The notes under the pieces were generated by a model. The model ran no database searches and was not told the origin of the DNA. It saw nothing but the letters and a program-made list of their open reading frames with translations. A program made the position numbers and the translations under genes. Source: Isohypsibius dastychi (taxonomy: Eukaryota; Tardigrada; Eutardigrada; Parachela; Isohypsibiidae). From it: a stretch of 28,535 nucleotides of DNA. The stretch spans positions 1 to 28,535 of the forward strand of contig JAQIWT010000209.1 in the NCBI GenBank assembly GCA_034696485.1, written 5' to 3'. This document shows, one piece after another, positions 1 through 9,488 of this stretch (position 1 is the first letter of the stretch; each line of letters begins with the position of its first letter).

Positions 1-457
1 TGCTTAACTTTCACCCAGTTACAAAGAGACCTGTCAACTGGCCATTTTTGTGCCTATGGGAAACTCGACGATTTGCGCCGTTTTGGAACGTATGGCCAGA
101 TGCCATTGGGTACACCATTTTGGGGAATCTGAGCATTTGCTCTCGGAATACGGGGTTACTGGCGATTGGCCACATTTCCCTCAGTGCAAACCTGCTTTGA
201 ACCACACAAAACCGGTAAGCTCCTCCTTGTTGAAACTTTTCTGCATTTCGAAAATAAGAGGTAACGTTTTTTTGAGGCAGGTCGAAGACAGCTTGAAAAT
301 AGTTCGAAGTGAGCTTTAAGAGGATAACATGGCTTCCACATCGGTGTGATTGCTAACTTGAGTTTTGGGTCATCTAATGATTCAGGCTCGTCATCATCCT
401 GGTTCTGATTCTCAGAAATAGTTCTGACTTGCATAAACTTTGTTGTTGAGTAATGAA
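1..457. other. Unassigned intergenic sequence
   Basis: No recognisable gene, RNA or element was found on either strand. Short open frames on both strands have no family-like composition and no supporting splice signals. Confidence 0.4.
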
Positions 458-632
458 AGTGGTCCACATAACAGGTGGTCCAAGAACCACGGTGCTTGAG
501 TTACTGGTCCACATACATAGGTGGTCCACTTAAGGGTAGTCCATTTACACAGGTTCCACCCTATGTTAACTATTAGCAGAGAATTCGGTTCCCATTTTGA
601 TGGTCCACATACGCGGAGGTCCACTTAGTAGG
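458..632. repeat. Degenerate GGTCCAC-motif repeat
   Basis: The motif TGGTCCACAT or GGTGGTCCA recurs about six times at irregular spacing, often as a pair GGTCCACATA followed by AGGTGGTCCACTTA. It looks like a decayed minisatellite. The minus-strand open frame across it repeats CGP and WTT words and is a by-product of the repeat. Confidence 0.55.
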
Positions 633-659
633 TTCTTCTGTACGGGGGAATGTTTTGCG

Positions 660-689
660 CAAGTGACGGCATTGCAACGCCGTCACTTG
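660..689. repeat. Perfect 11-bp stem hairpin
   Basis: CAAGTGACGGC and its exact reverse complement GCCGTCACTTG flank an 8-base loop. It stands alone between the GGTCCAC repeat and the 3' flank of the PA/RING gene. It may be a remnant of a foldback element; no function is visible. Confidence 0.6.
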
Positions 690-1173
690 TGTGGAAGATA
701 AATCTTGAGAAGAGCTGAAAGGTCACTGTTGGTACCGGTTTTGGATCGAGCAGCTTTGGTTGTTGTGGTGCAGTCTTTCAGCGAGGTTACATGTTGGCAT
801 GGAAAAGGATCTCTTCAAGAGCAACTGCTACATGGACACAAAAGAGTGGAATGATCTTTTCTGTGGATGAACAGCAAGGACCAAAATGAGCTGACTTGAA
901 TCACCTTTCTCAACGACGCCAGACAGTCCGAGCTCGATTGATATCTGCGACAAGTCTCTTGGACTGTTTTCTTCGAACTCGGAAGTGAGCAGGCTTTTTA
1001 TTAACACAAAAATCTGGACCGATCCGACAGACAAGATCGCATGAGACATGAAAAGACCACCTTGGTATTATCACAAAGAAATTCGAGCAGCAGGAAATTG
1101 GTTCCAACGAAGACAACCAACCAAATTGTTGTCACAAGTTATGAGCAAATGCTCAGATATTTACAATCTGCGA
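690..1173 (-). other. 3' flank / probable 3' UTR of the PA-BI-1-RING gene
   Basis: No coding frame is supported. The part nearest the stop codon (about 990-1170) is partly conserved next to the decayed copies near 18160 and 20350, including a TTTATTAACACAAA stretch shared with copy C. This suggests it was transcribed with the gene and duplicated together with it. Confidence 0.45.
997..1002 (-). terminator. Poly(A) signal AATAAA for the PA-BI-1-RING gene
   Basis: TTTATT on the plus strand reads AATAAA on the minus strand, about 170 bases past the TAG stop at 1174-1176. The same hexamer in similar context occurs in the decayed copy near 20350. Its use is inferred. Confidence 0.45.
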
Positions 1174-3161
1174 CTATTTTACAAAAAACCCAGTTCGGCA
1201 GTAAGGGCATCCTTTAAGTGTGTGTCCGACAATCCATGGGTCCACGCATCGCCTATGAAATTCTGAAAGAGAAAACAATCTTGTTGTTACCCAGTGTTGA
1301 CCAACGGACAGATTACTAACCATGCGGACACTGGACCAGAGATCGAATCTGTTCTCCAAATTTGAACTTCTCTGCACAAATGGCGCAATCTTTGTCGGTG
1401 ACGTACCAAACTCGCCGAATCGGCAGAGTCCACATAAGACGCTCAAACTTTGACACTTTGAAGGCATCCAGATATCTCCGTGCCTAGAATGACATGTGTT
1501 CAATGTGGAAGGAAGAAGTTGACGACAAGAGTGGAGCATTTGTACGTACCAGCCATTCCATGACAAGATTAGTTAATAGTAACACCATTTCCATAATCAC
1601 AAATTGTGCTAATACGATGCCCGCAGATTTCAGACCGAGACAGGGGTAATGACCAAACTCAGGGTCGAAGAAGAACTACGAGAAAGGAAGTGAAACGGCC
1701 AAAAAGTGAGAATACTCAATTCAACCTACATCAAAAACCATCTTCGATCCGGTCAAATAATGAATGATAGCGATAGCGGATAAGCCTGACATCAGAGAAC
1801 CTAAAGACAAGAAAGGAGATAGAAACTGAAAACAAGTTCACAAAAGATAGCCTCAATCGAAACGGTGTTATTAACTACGAATCAGCAACAAATTATCAAA
1901 ATAGTCCGAAACACACCTCTAAGATACAGAAACTGGTGTCCATTCCCCCAGAGAGTCCATGCAAGGGAGAAAGAAACAGAAACAGTTGACGTAACCATAA
2001 GCGAGGTTAAAACGATCTGGGCATTAATCTGAATAATCGCGTAAATAAGTGGAGGCATGTTGATTCCTGTAAAAGACAAAGAAAACGTCAGCATTTTTTC
2101 GAAAAAAAGAATTCCAGGGTATTCTGTACATAATTTAAAAAGCTTCACTACCATAGACTAAAAAGAACCCACGCTTTATCTCAACATCCGGTTGCCAGAT
2201 TTTTAGAAACGATGTGGAATGCAACTCACCCATAAATCCAGCGATTCCCATAAAGACTCCCACGCATTTGTCCTGATTCTGAGGGGTTTGTGTCATCATG
2301 AACAAGGTGTCCGTCAGACCTAGATATCGTATTAAAATTAAATAGCAGAAAACAAATCAAGCATAGACAATATAAAGAAAACAAAATTCCGCTAAGCGGA
2401 ACATACCGTAAACAAATACAAAACTTGGAAACTTAAAATTTAGTAATAATGATCCTGGAGAATATGTTGAATCTGAGTCTTAAGACGAACCAATGACGGT
2501 GATCAGCGTAAGAAAGACTCCAACGAGAAATAGTGGGATTTCTTTATGCGTCTCTTTGATATCAACCTTGGAAACATTCCCAGAATCAAGAGCCAGCTTC
2601 ATGAGGCTACTTTGAACTCTGGCTAGAACTGTCACCGGAATACTGGCATTCACGAAATTCCCATCCAGTTCACTTTGATTCCAATCAGAAACTTGGGACA
2701 GAATAATCACAGCTTGAATGCCATGGACTATGGCTTCGTCGATCTGCAAAACATCACAGAAATTAAAAGGTAAGAGATGCTTAGCCAGCTCTTTCTTTTC
2801 ACAAAAAAAGTGGGTTTACCTGATTAGTCAAGTTGAGGCTTTGGGATATGACAATGATGTTTGGCCCATGAATCTAAGCTCCAGAGACTGATGTAATCAA
2901 CACTCCAGAAAGCGCAGTCGTGAATTGATTTCTGCTTGGTGTTACTCCATAGAGGGTGGCGAGATATTGCATCTCTCCATCAGACGACGTGGAATTCAGC
3001 ATCTACAGGTGTTCATAGATCACTTAAGAGCAGATGATACATCTTAATTACCAACGTACCAGATGGATTTCAGTGAATGGTGGCTGTGTATAGCACAAAC
3101 TGCTCTTAACGGTAAGGATGATGTGGGAAAAATATAGCAGGAAGAGCGTTGCAAACAACAT
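1174..3161 (-). CDS. PA domain / Bax-inhibitor-1-like membrane domain / RING-H2 protein (one in-frame stop)
   Basis: Ten-exon model, minus strand: 3161-3060, 3002-2820, 2743-2491, 2454-2407, 2319-2230, 2066-1917, 1800-1730, 1675-1550, 1483-1321 and 1262-1174, totalling 425 codons with the stop. Every junction is GT/AG and phases agree throughout. Exon 1 is a signal peptide (MLFATLFLLYFSHIIL). Exons 2-3 form a PA domain (DEAIVHGIQAVIILS) as in goliath/GRAIL ligases. Exons 3-8 encode about six hydrophobic helices that align with TMBIM6: THKEI, then TPQNQDK, MPPLIYAI, TSLMVTSTVSVSFSLA, LYLRGSLMSGLS. Exons 9-10 give a C3H2C3 RING: CAIC, then CPHEFHRRCVDPWI, then GCPYC. The likely role is a membrane E3 ubiquitin ligase of the secretory or endosomal system with its RING in the cytosol. 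Known PA-TM-RING ligases have a single membrane helix. The conserved DTQ aspartate of BI-1 is not seen. A TAG at 2874-2876 (codon 77) interrupts an otherwise conserved frame, so this copy may be a recent pseudogene. Confidence 0.72.
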
Positions 3162-3691
3162 ATTAACTACCGTTTTCCAAGTACTAGCAAAGGTGTTCAG
3201 GTATTTACTCATCAAAATGAGAAGACTGGCATTAAGATAATTTCAACTGGACTACTGTAATTACCCCAGACCCCCGGATCAAGCCTCTGGGCTCTGGCGA
3301 TGTAGCCTTTTTACCTGAAACGGGCTGAAGTCAGTGGTGAATTGGGGGGGGGGGGGGGGTATGGCTGGGGTATTTTACCTTATGGAGTACTAGAAAAGGC
3401 AGCGTTGATCCAGCCTACCACCTCGACGGAGGGATCGGCGGGGAGGCACTTTTCATAGATCTTTTTCAAGAAAAATCCACGAGTTTTTGGGTTTTTTAAC
3501 GATTCAGGGCTGAAAAAAGGCCCTTGGTAGACCACTGTAGAGGCAGGCTGACATAAATTTGTTGTAATAAACCATGAATCTCTTCGTTTTCGGGATCTGC
3601 TACTTTGCATAAGAATAGACGAGAAGAAGTGAAAAACCGAATGGTCGTAAGTTTTTTTCTCGTTTTGAGATGTTTTCACTTTGCTTACGTC
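3162..3691. other. Intergenic, with a 16-base G tract
   Basis: This is the upstream flank of the PA-BI-1-RING gene. It holds a G run at 3344-3359. No coding frame with recognisable content was found. Bases 3684-3691 are the left copy of the target duplication of the adjacent foldback element. Confidence 0.45.
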
Positions 3692-3893
3692 CAGTGACGA
3701 TTATTGCAGGTCTGGGGGCGGGAGGGGGGGGGGGGGGGGGGGGGGGTTGGTGAGAAAATGGAAAATCAGACCTCCGCCCAACCGGGGTTTGGTAAAACGA
3801 CCAATCCGGAATTTGCCCAGGTTGGGCGGAGGTCTGATTTTTCCATTTTCTCACCGACCCCCCCGACCCCCAGACCTGCAATAATCGTCACTG
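3692..3893. mobile_element. hAT-type foldback element (MITE) with 8-bp target duplication
   Basis: The element starts with CAGTGACGATTATTGCAGG and ends with the reverse complement CCTGCAATAATCGTCACTG. CTTACGTC is duplicated exactly at 3684-3691 and 3894-3901. An inner inverted repeat (TGAGAAAATGGAAAA and its complement, then CAGACCTCCGCCCAAC and its complement) makes most of the 202 bases fold back. It carries a 23-base G tract at 3724-3746. An 8-bp duplication with CAGTG termini is typical of hAT transposons; with no room for a transposase it is non-autonomous. The apparent open frames across it are artefacts. Confidence 0.88.
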
Positions 3894-3901
3894 CTTACGT
3901 C

Positions 3902-4166
3902 ACAACGTAAACGTTGATGCCGACGCAAACTGGGTCACCGTGCCGAGGTCTGGAATTATATCGATATTTATTCAAATTTGTGACCTAATATTTTCCATTG
4001 TTATTAATTTTGTGTCCGTGTTATATCAACCTCACCCTTCAGCTATAAGGCTCAAACTCTCAGTCACCCCTTTTTTCCAACTTGTATACGCCACTGTTGC
4101 GTGAGAACGACAGCTCCCCTGTGGGATGATATGCGAATAACCCTGAACCCGTTTTATCAATTTACA
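3902..4166. other. Intergenic; possible isolated hAT-like end
   Basis: Mostly AT-rich. At 4082-4096 the sequence TTGTATACGCCACTG resembles the right end of the element at 8504-8782. No matching left end with a target duplication was found, so it may be a fragment. Confidence 0.35.
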
Positions 4167-4384
4167 CAGGACCAAGACTTCTCACAAAACACACGAAGAG
4201 AAATATCTTCTAGAAAACCACATCCCAAAACACTGAGGGGTGAAAAGCGATCGAAAAAAGCCACCACGATCTTACAGAAATCAGGTAATGAGAGAAACAA
4301 TATCCAGACACCGGAAGTTGATGTGATCTCTCAGTTCTTGTACGTTGCATCGGAATCAACTGAAGATGAAACACTTTCCGGGTG
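4167..4384 (+). CDS. Possible coding exon, unknown protein
   Basis: After a good acceptor (TTTACACAG) an open frame encodes a polar, basic then acidic stretch, with words such as REISSRKPHPKTL, GEKRSKKATTI and EVDVISQFLYV. It ends next to a possible donor (GGGTGAGG). Composition resembles a disordered nuclear protein rather than random sequence. No family was recognised and no partner exons could be placed with confidence. It may be a lone exon or chance. Confidence 0.25.
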
Positions 4385-5270
4385 AGGATGAACATAACCA
4401 CCGACCGCGATAGCCATCATTCACGTCGTGCTTCCTCCTTCTGGTGGATGTCATGGTTCATGAGAAGTCTCATCCTTTTTCTACACAGCATCCTACTTCG
4501 ATTCCGGACCTTTATCGTTGCACATGTTGTCCAGCAGAAGAGGCTTCCGACTTGGCTTGTTCCCATTTGTGATCAGCCCTCTTTACTGGAAGTGTTGAGA
4601 TCGAAGAATCTGCAATTGGAAATACAACACAAAAGTTGCGAATCAGAATCTGAATCTCGGCACCACAACTTACCCAACATCCACACGTACTGTATCGGTC
4701 CAGGAATAATGTAATCCAAAGTAATCCAATGTAATCCAAACTCTAGTGGCGAAGGAGAAATGAAGAGAGTAGAAGATCAGAACAGTTGAAAATGCAAGTG
4801 GCCGTCTGGCAAATTGAAGTGCTGCCAGGATCAGTTTCGAAGCCCGAGGGAATGAAATAGGTAAAGACGAGAGGGAAAGGTCTTATCTGATCAAAACTCC
4901 CCGCTTAGGCGCATTCACCTCCATTCTTCACTTTGGATAAGATAACATCTGCCCGCCCACTGCCCATTCATTAAATTACATTTCTTTCCATTTGCAGAAA
5001 GCTCTGGTCTGAAAGACTGCGATAACAATCAGATCTCAATAGAAGCCGCAATCACCGTAGCCTCTTCGAGGCACGGTGAAAAAGTGTGCAAACATACGTA
5101 CATGCACACCACTATTGTAAATGATAAACATCGCAAATTGTTTAAAAGGCTTAAACACAGTTTATTCAGATATCTAGCCATTGTCCAAGCCAAAGATATT
5201 TGGCATTGGCAGTATTCTGTCAAATACATCCCTGACATGAATTAATGAGCGGTGAACTGGAAATCTTTCT
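4385..5270. other. Unassigned region with a short tandem repeat
   Basis: Open frames around 4382-4714 have no recognisable domain. Bases 4711-4740 are three tandem copies of a 10-mer, GTAATCCAAA with one change. The rest shows no gene or element that can be supported. Confidence 0.35.
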
Positions 5271-5298
5271 GTCCCCCCCCCCACCCCTTGGGGGGGAC
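5271..5298. repeat. C-tract/G-tract foldback
   Basis: GTCCCCCCC is followed after a few bases by GGGGGGGAC, giving a strong short hairpin from homopolymer tracts. It resembles the C/G tracts inside the foldback elements elsewhere, but no flanking inverted repeat was found. Confidence 0.5.
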
Positions 5299-5516
5299 CT
5301 GGAGGTGCACGCAGAAAAAACTTTTTTCACATACGAGTTGGTGAGTTCTGGTCGAGAAAGTTGGATTTCGATGTTTGAAACAATAGAATCCTTTGTTCAA
5401 GTCTGAATGGAGGAAAAGTTCGAGAACAATAGGCGTAAGTAGGTCATGTGCATTCATGCGCTCACTCATTCACTCACTCATGCCCCGAGGGCGCGTTAAT
5501 AATCAACTCTCCCTAC

Positions 5517-5850
5517 TCTCTTAATTCATAATCCATATTCATAATTCATATTCATAATCTCATAATTCATAACTCATATTTCATAATTCACAATCCACAA
5601 CTCATATTCATAATTCATATTCATAATTCATAATATATAATCATAACTCATATTTCATATTTCATAATCCATAACTCATATTCATAATTCATATTCATAA
5701 TTCATAATTCATAATCATAACTCATATTTCATATTTCATAATCCATAACTCATATTCATAATTCATAGTCAAAATTCAAAATCCATAACTGACATCCATA
5801 ACTCATGTTTCATAATTCATAATGCATTTTTCATAAATCCTTAATTCATG
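5517..5850. repeat. AT-rich (TTCATAA)n-type microsatellite
   Basis: Imperfect repetition of TTCATAATTCATA and ACTCATATTTCATA units runs for about 330 bases. There are higher-order duplications of roughly 70 bases, for example the two similar blocks beginning near 5635 and 5705. No coding content. Confidence 0.9.
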
Positions 5851-5879
5851 ATCCATGTTTCCTAATTCCTTAATTTCGG

Positions 5880-6385
5880 AGTCACTTTCGGTCATGACGT
5901 CGTTTCCGGTCCTCACTTCCGGTTTTCCCTTTCACTTTTCGCTTTTTGGTTTTTACTTCCGGTTTCTTTTTCCAATGTTCCCCTTCCGGTTTACACTTCC
6001 GGTCTCCCCTTTCACTTTTCGCCTTCCGGTTCACAGTTCCGGTTTCCCCTTTCACTTTTCCCTTTCTGGTTTTCACTTCCGGTTTCACCTTTCACTTTTC
6101 TTCTTCCGGTTTTCACTTCCGGTCTCCCGTTTCACTTTTTCTCTTCCAGTTCACACTTCCGGTTTCCCCTTCCACCTTTCCCTTTCCGGTTTCCCCTTTC
6201 ACTTTTCCCTTTCCGGTTTCCCTTTCCACTATTCCCTTTCCGGTTTTCACTCCCGGTCTCCCCTTTCGCTTTTTCCTTTCCGGTTTTCACTCCCGGTTGC
6301 CCTTCCTGCTTCCCCTTCCGGTGTTTGCTTACGTCTTCCCCTTCCGCTTTTGCCTTTCCGGTTTCTTTCTCTTCCTGTTTTCACT
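5880..6385. repeat. TTCCGGT-type minisatellite
   Basis: Degenerate tandem units combine CACTTCCGGTTTCCC with CTTTCACTTTTCCC, with a period near 35-40 bases. The bottom strand is almost wholly purine. The repeat keeps two plus-strand frames open (up to 184 codons) that give F/P/S/L-rich strings such as FPFRFSLPVS; these are repeat products and not a gene. Confidence 0.88.
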
Positions 6386-6697
6386 TTGGGTTATCGAAGT
6401 CGTTTATGATTGAAACACTACGGTTTAAATGGTCTGAATCTACGGAAAATCATGTTGGGTTGATTTTGCCTCTCCAATATATTTTATTTTGATTTCGAAT
6501 ATGAAGGTAAACAACTTTTGTTAAGCATGAATTTGAACGGTAAAAGTTCATATCAATATGAGAGGATGATTGCATTCAGAAGAAAGAGGAAGGGAAATCA
6601 GAGAAATTTTATAATCAAATAAATATCGTTTAATATTCCACGGTGCTCCTTGTTGAAAAGAGGTACCTCTGTTCCGTAAAATGTAAAGGGATTTCCA
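6386..6697. other. Spacer between minisatellite and GRK fragment
   Basis: AT-rich sequence with no supported gene, RNA or element. It lies downstream of the GRK fragment on the minus strand. Confidence 0.4.
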
Positions 6698-7563
6698 TCA
6701 TAAAAACTGATCATAAACCTCTTTTGCTGCTTTCCGCTTCTCTTCCGGTGTTTCCAGTTTGGCGTTTCTTTTTATCTAGAAGAGCAAAATATTGCTGAAA
6801 AGCGAACTTAAAAAATCATCTTAAAAAGATTTAATCAAATTCAACGAGCGGAAGAAACCCAGGACCAAAGAATCTTGTTCCCAAATTTATCGGAAGCAAA
6901 TCCAAGGAATTTTAACTTTTAAAAATTAAGAATTCGAAAACCCTTCACTGCAGAAAGTGCTCTCGCTGAGCGTGATCCATACAAAAACTTGTCTAATTCA
7001 AATTTGAAGGGTGACTAGTTGATTAAGTTTACTGTAGAATTTCCCCTTTCGGTATAATTTTCTCTATTCTGCGTCGTTAGACTTCCGGTACCCCCAGAAT
7101 CGACCATCAACAGCCAAAGAGCGCACTCTCAAGACAACCCTGGGATAATTTCAGGAGAAAAGAACGTGAAACGTGACTCGTCATTTTTCACGCTTGAAAA
7201 CACCAGGAAACAATTTTTGAAGCTCTTCGACTAATCGACTCTCCCCTGTTTCTCAAACATTCAGAACTTGTCAGTCTTTATTATGCTTTTCAACACATGA
7301 CCGGAAAAAACTCACCGATGGGATATCTTCTCAAATGTCACTTCCCCGATTTTGTTCCAAGTGCTGATGCATGGCACTTCACACACTGCAAAACAAACAA
7401 ATACGTTTAGTGATTATCTCCCACTTCCGGGCTAATTATCAGAATAATACCTCGGATCGGGAATGACAATCTTCTTACTGGCCCGAGCAGCTGGCAACTG
7501 CTTGCACTTCTTTATAGCCATCAAGTAGGACACATCCGCCAGCACTGCTTCCAAATCCGCCAT
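6698..7563 (-). pseudogene. 5' fragment of a GRK2/3 (beta-adrenergic receptor kinase) gene, decayed
   Basis: Exon 1 (7563-7451) encodes [16 protein letters not shown] followed by [15 protein letters not shown], the diagnostic N-terminus of GRK2/GRK3 (insect Gprk1). Exon 2 (7385-7316) continues the RGS-homology region but reads S-V-stop where the family has S-V-R. Later it loses one base just before GEVTFEKI, which is in a different frame. Exon 3 (6775-6698) encodes a KLETPEEKRKAAKEVYDQF segment matching the family's KLETEEER region and then stops. The exon between exons 2 and 3 and the whole kinase and PH domains are absent. Splice sites are still recognisable, so this is a genomic partial duplicate, not a retrocopy. 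GRK2 phosphorylates activated G-protein-coupled receptors; this piece cannot. Confidence 0.85.
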
Positions 7564-7891
7564 GCTGATAAACCAGGATCGAATACTCAGGTGAAAATCA
7601 CAGGAGGCAGCTTCAAGACGCTGTTAGCAACGATGAGGGACAGAGGATGATGTCAGCAATTACCCTCGAAAAAAATGAAGTGACGATGGTTATTACGTGA
7701 ACATGTCACCCTGAACGTGACCGATCCATCTCCATATAAGACTCCAACAACAAAACGCAAAAGCAGCAGTACAAAAGATGAAACGTTGTATATAGTAATC
7801 CAGTCCCATGTTCACTCGCCAAATCACAACGCATCACCAGCAGCCATAATCCATTGATCTTCCACTCCACAACTTCTAATTATTCCCTCAC
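7564..7891. other. Upstream flank of the GRK fragment
   Basis: No supported coding or RNA feature. If the GRK fragment was copied with its promoter, that promoter would lie here. No TATA or initiator was clear. Confidence 0.35.
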
Positions 7892-8107
7892 CTTTCAGCA
7901 CCCATCGAGTTGCAAAGAAACGAAATCCAAATGACGGTATTGGCGACACTCGTCCTAAAAATCTGCTCGACGGTGTTATTTCTGCGTCAACTAGTTCAGA
8001 TTCCCAGGTCTTCCATTTGTCACAGGCGTCCACATCACCACCAATTCTGGGAACAATTCCTCAGCCACTTTTGCCAAATCAAATTTTTCGTTTTGCACTG
8101 CTTCCAT
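7892..8107 (-). pseudogene. Unknown coding remnant, apparently frameshifted
   Basis: From an ATG at 8107-8105 a frame reads MEAVQNEKFDLAKVAEELF, then ends at a stop. An overlapping frame continues as CDKWKTWESELVDAEITPS and SPIPSFGFRFFATRWVLK up to a good donor at 7891-7890 (GTGAGG). Both halves look protein-like and there is no room for an intron between them, so a small indel is likely. The family was not recognised. Confidence 0.35.
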
Positions 8108-8503
8108 TGTTGAATCATCAGAAAATGCAACCGCCACATACTATCCAGACAGACTATCGTCCTTTAAAGGCGAAATCCGTTCTTCTAGAGCCAAGTCCAC
8201 GATTTTTCCTGAATGCGTTTCCGGTTGTAGTGGAACAAGGATAACTGAGATGATTTGACGTCAAATTTGACTAAATAATCGATTACGAGCCAGCTCGAGC
8301 GTGGAAAAACTCACGGAATTCACAAATTCTTTGTGGTTCACGAATCATAAGCTCTCTTGGAGGAACAAACCGGAACCGTTGATAATCAACCTGGTAACAG
8401 AAACCGACAAAGTAAGAAAGAGCAAGGTTTTTAACGAGGAGATGATGAAGAGAGAAGAAAAGCGATGATTTGTTTACAAAACCAGGCAGGCTTGGTTCTT
8501 AGT
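8108..8503. other. Unassigned sequence
   Basis: A plus-strand open frame (8017-8244) overlaps the remnant on the other strand and has no recognisable features. Nothing else is supported. Confidence 0.35.
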
Positions 8504-8782
8504 CAGTGGCGTAGGAAACCCTTACATTTGGGTGACTTAGCCCCTCCCCCTTTTCGGCAAGAATATTAGGGACTCACCTCCCCTCGCCCTTTCCGGCCAG
8601 AATCACCCTCCCCCCCCCTCCTTTTTCGAGCGTGAGTCACACCACTGTTTTATGACGTAGTTTGAAACGCCTTGACAGGTAAACTCCCGGACCCCTTGAA
8701 TGCCCTTCCCCCCCCCCCTCCCCCCGCAAAAAGATCAACCAATCACTCACCCCCTCGTTTTCCAGAGTTGTATACGACACTG
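8504..8782. mobile_element. Possible short hAT-like non-autonomous element
   Basis: The left end CAGTGGCGTA and the right end, read in reverse complement as CAGTGTCGTATACAA, match at 9 of the first 10 bases. The interior is rich in C tracts (8609-8618, 8709-8718), like the better-defined elements. The flanks GTTCTTAG and GTTTCTAG match at 6 of 8, so a target duplication is only suggested. The left flank is also offset by one base. Confidence 0.45.
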
Positions 8783-9488
8783 GTTTCTAGAAAGAGCTAT
8801 CGGAGGGCTAGATAACCCAACGCCGCGTAGCTGTGATCCCACCAAGTTACACTGGCGGTTTCGTGCTCTCCCGTAGCACCGCATAACACTTTGTTGAAAA
8901 TTATGTCCGCTTTAACAAAATGAACAGAATAATGGAGGTTGCGAGGAATAACAACTTTGAACTGAGGCGGGGGGCGGCAATCTTCCGAAGGAAGTTGACG
9001 ACCCACGATGCGTATTTGTCCACCACGTTCATTGTCTGATGTCCGCTAACAAGTTCTATCGCGAACGGGTTCGTGGTTGAATCAAAACAAATGATGTGCA
9101 GGACCCTAACCATCATGCTCTTCCCCCCACCCCCCGAGTTCAACATAAGTGGTATTGAACTTAGTCCGCATCTGTGTCGAGACCCTCCGCCAGTCTCTTT
9201 GTTGTAACAATAGCTTGTTTATTTGGAGACGATTAATTTCAGTTGCCATTTTTTAAAAGAACTTAAGCGTCGTCGTCAGATAGCTTCTGAATTTTATCCC
9301 AGGAAGCATTCATATCACAGGGATTTGGGGCTGAAGCCGTCACCGAGAAGCACGAAGCCTGAGCGCTTCCAGTGGTCGCCCAGTCGAGGTACGAAGCCGC
9401 CGTGGACCGGCGACGTTGCACCTCTGGCGCTGCTCCCCAACCCTTATACTGCACTTGACGAGTACCGTCCATACCGGGACGAATGAAT
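8783..9488. other. Unassigned sequence before the hairpin array
   Basis: Short C tracts occur near 9125-9140. GC content rises from about 9320 onward. Open frames of 60-90 codons on both strands lack recognisable domains and splice context. Confidence 0.35.

Noticed and set aside
458-632. CRISPR-like array
   Set aside because: Repeat units vary in length and sequence and spacers are irregular; the context is a eukaryotic genome.
2874-2877. TAG in exon 2 of the PA-BI-1-RING gene as a splice acceptor
   Set aside because: No polypyrimidine tract precedes it, and splicing there would remove residues conserved in copy B.
3600-3910. Glycine- or proline-rich open frames on both strands
   Set aside because: They are produced by the G tract and inverted repeats of the hAT-type foldback element.
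3332-4096. A larger hAT element from CAGTGGTGAATT to GCCACTG
   Set aside because: The flanking 8-mers (GCTGAAGT and TTGCGTGA) do not match and the ends pair over only a few bases.
5855-6409. 184-codon plus-strand open frame, the longest uninterrupted plus-strand frame before 9637
   Set aside because: It is a translation of the TTCCGGT minisatellite; a second overlapping frame is open for the same reason.
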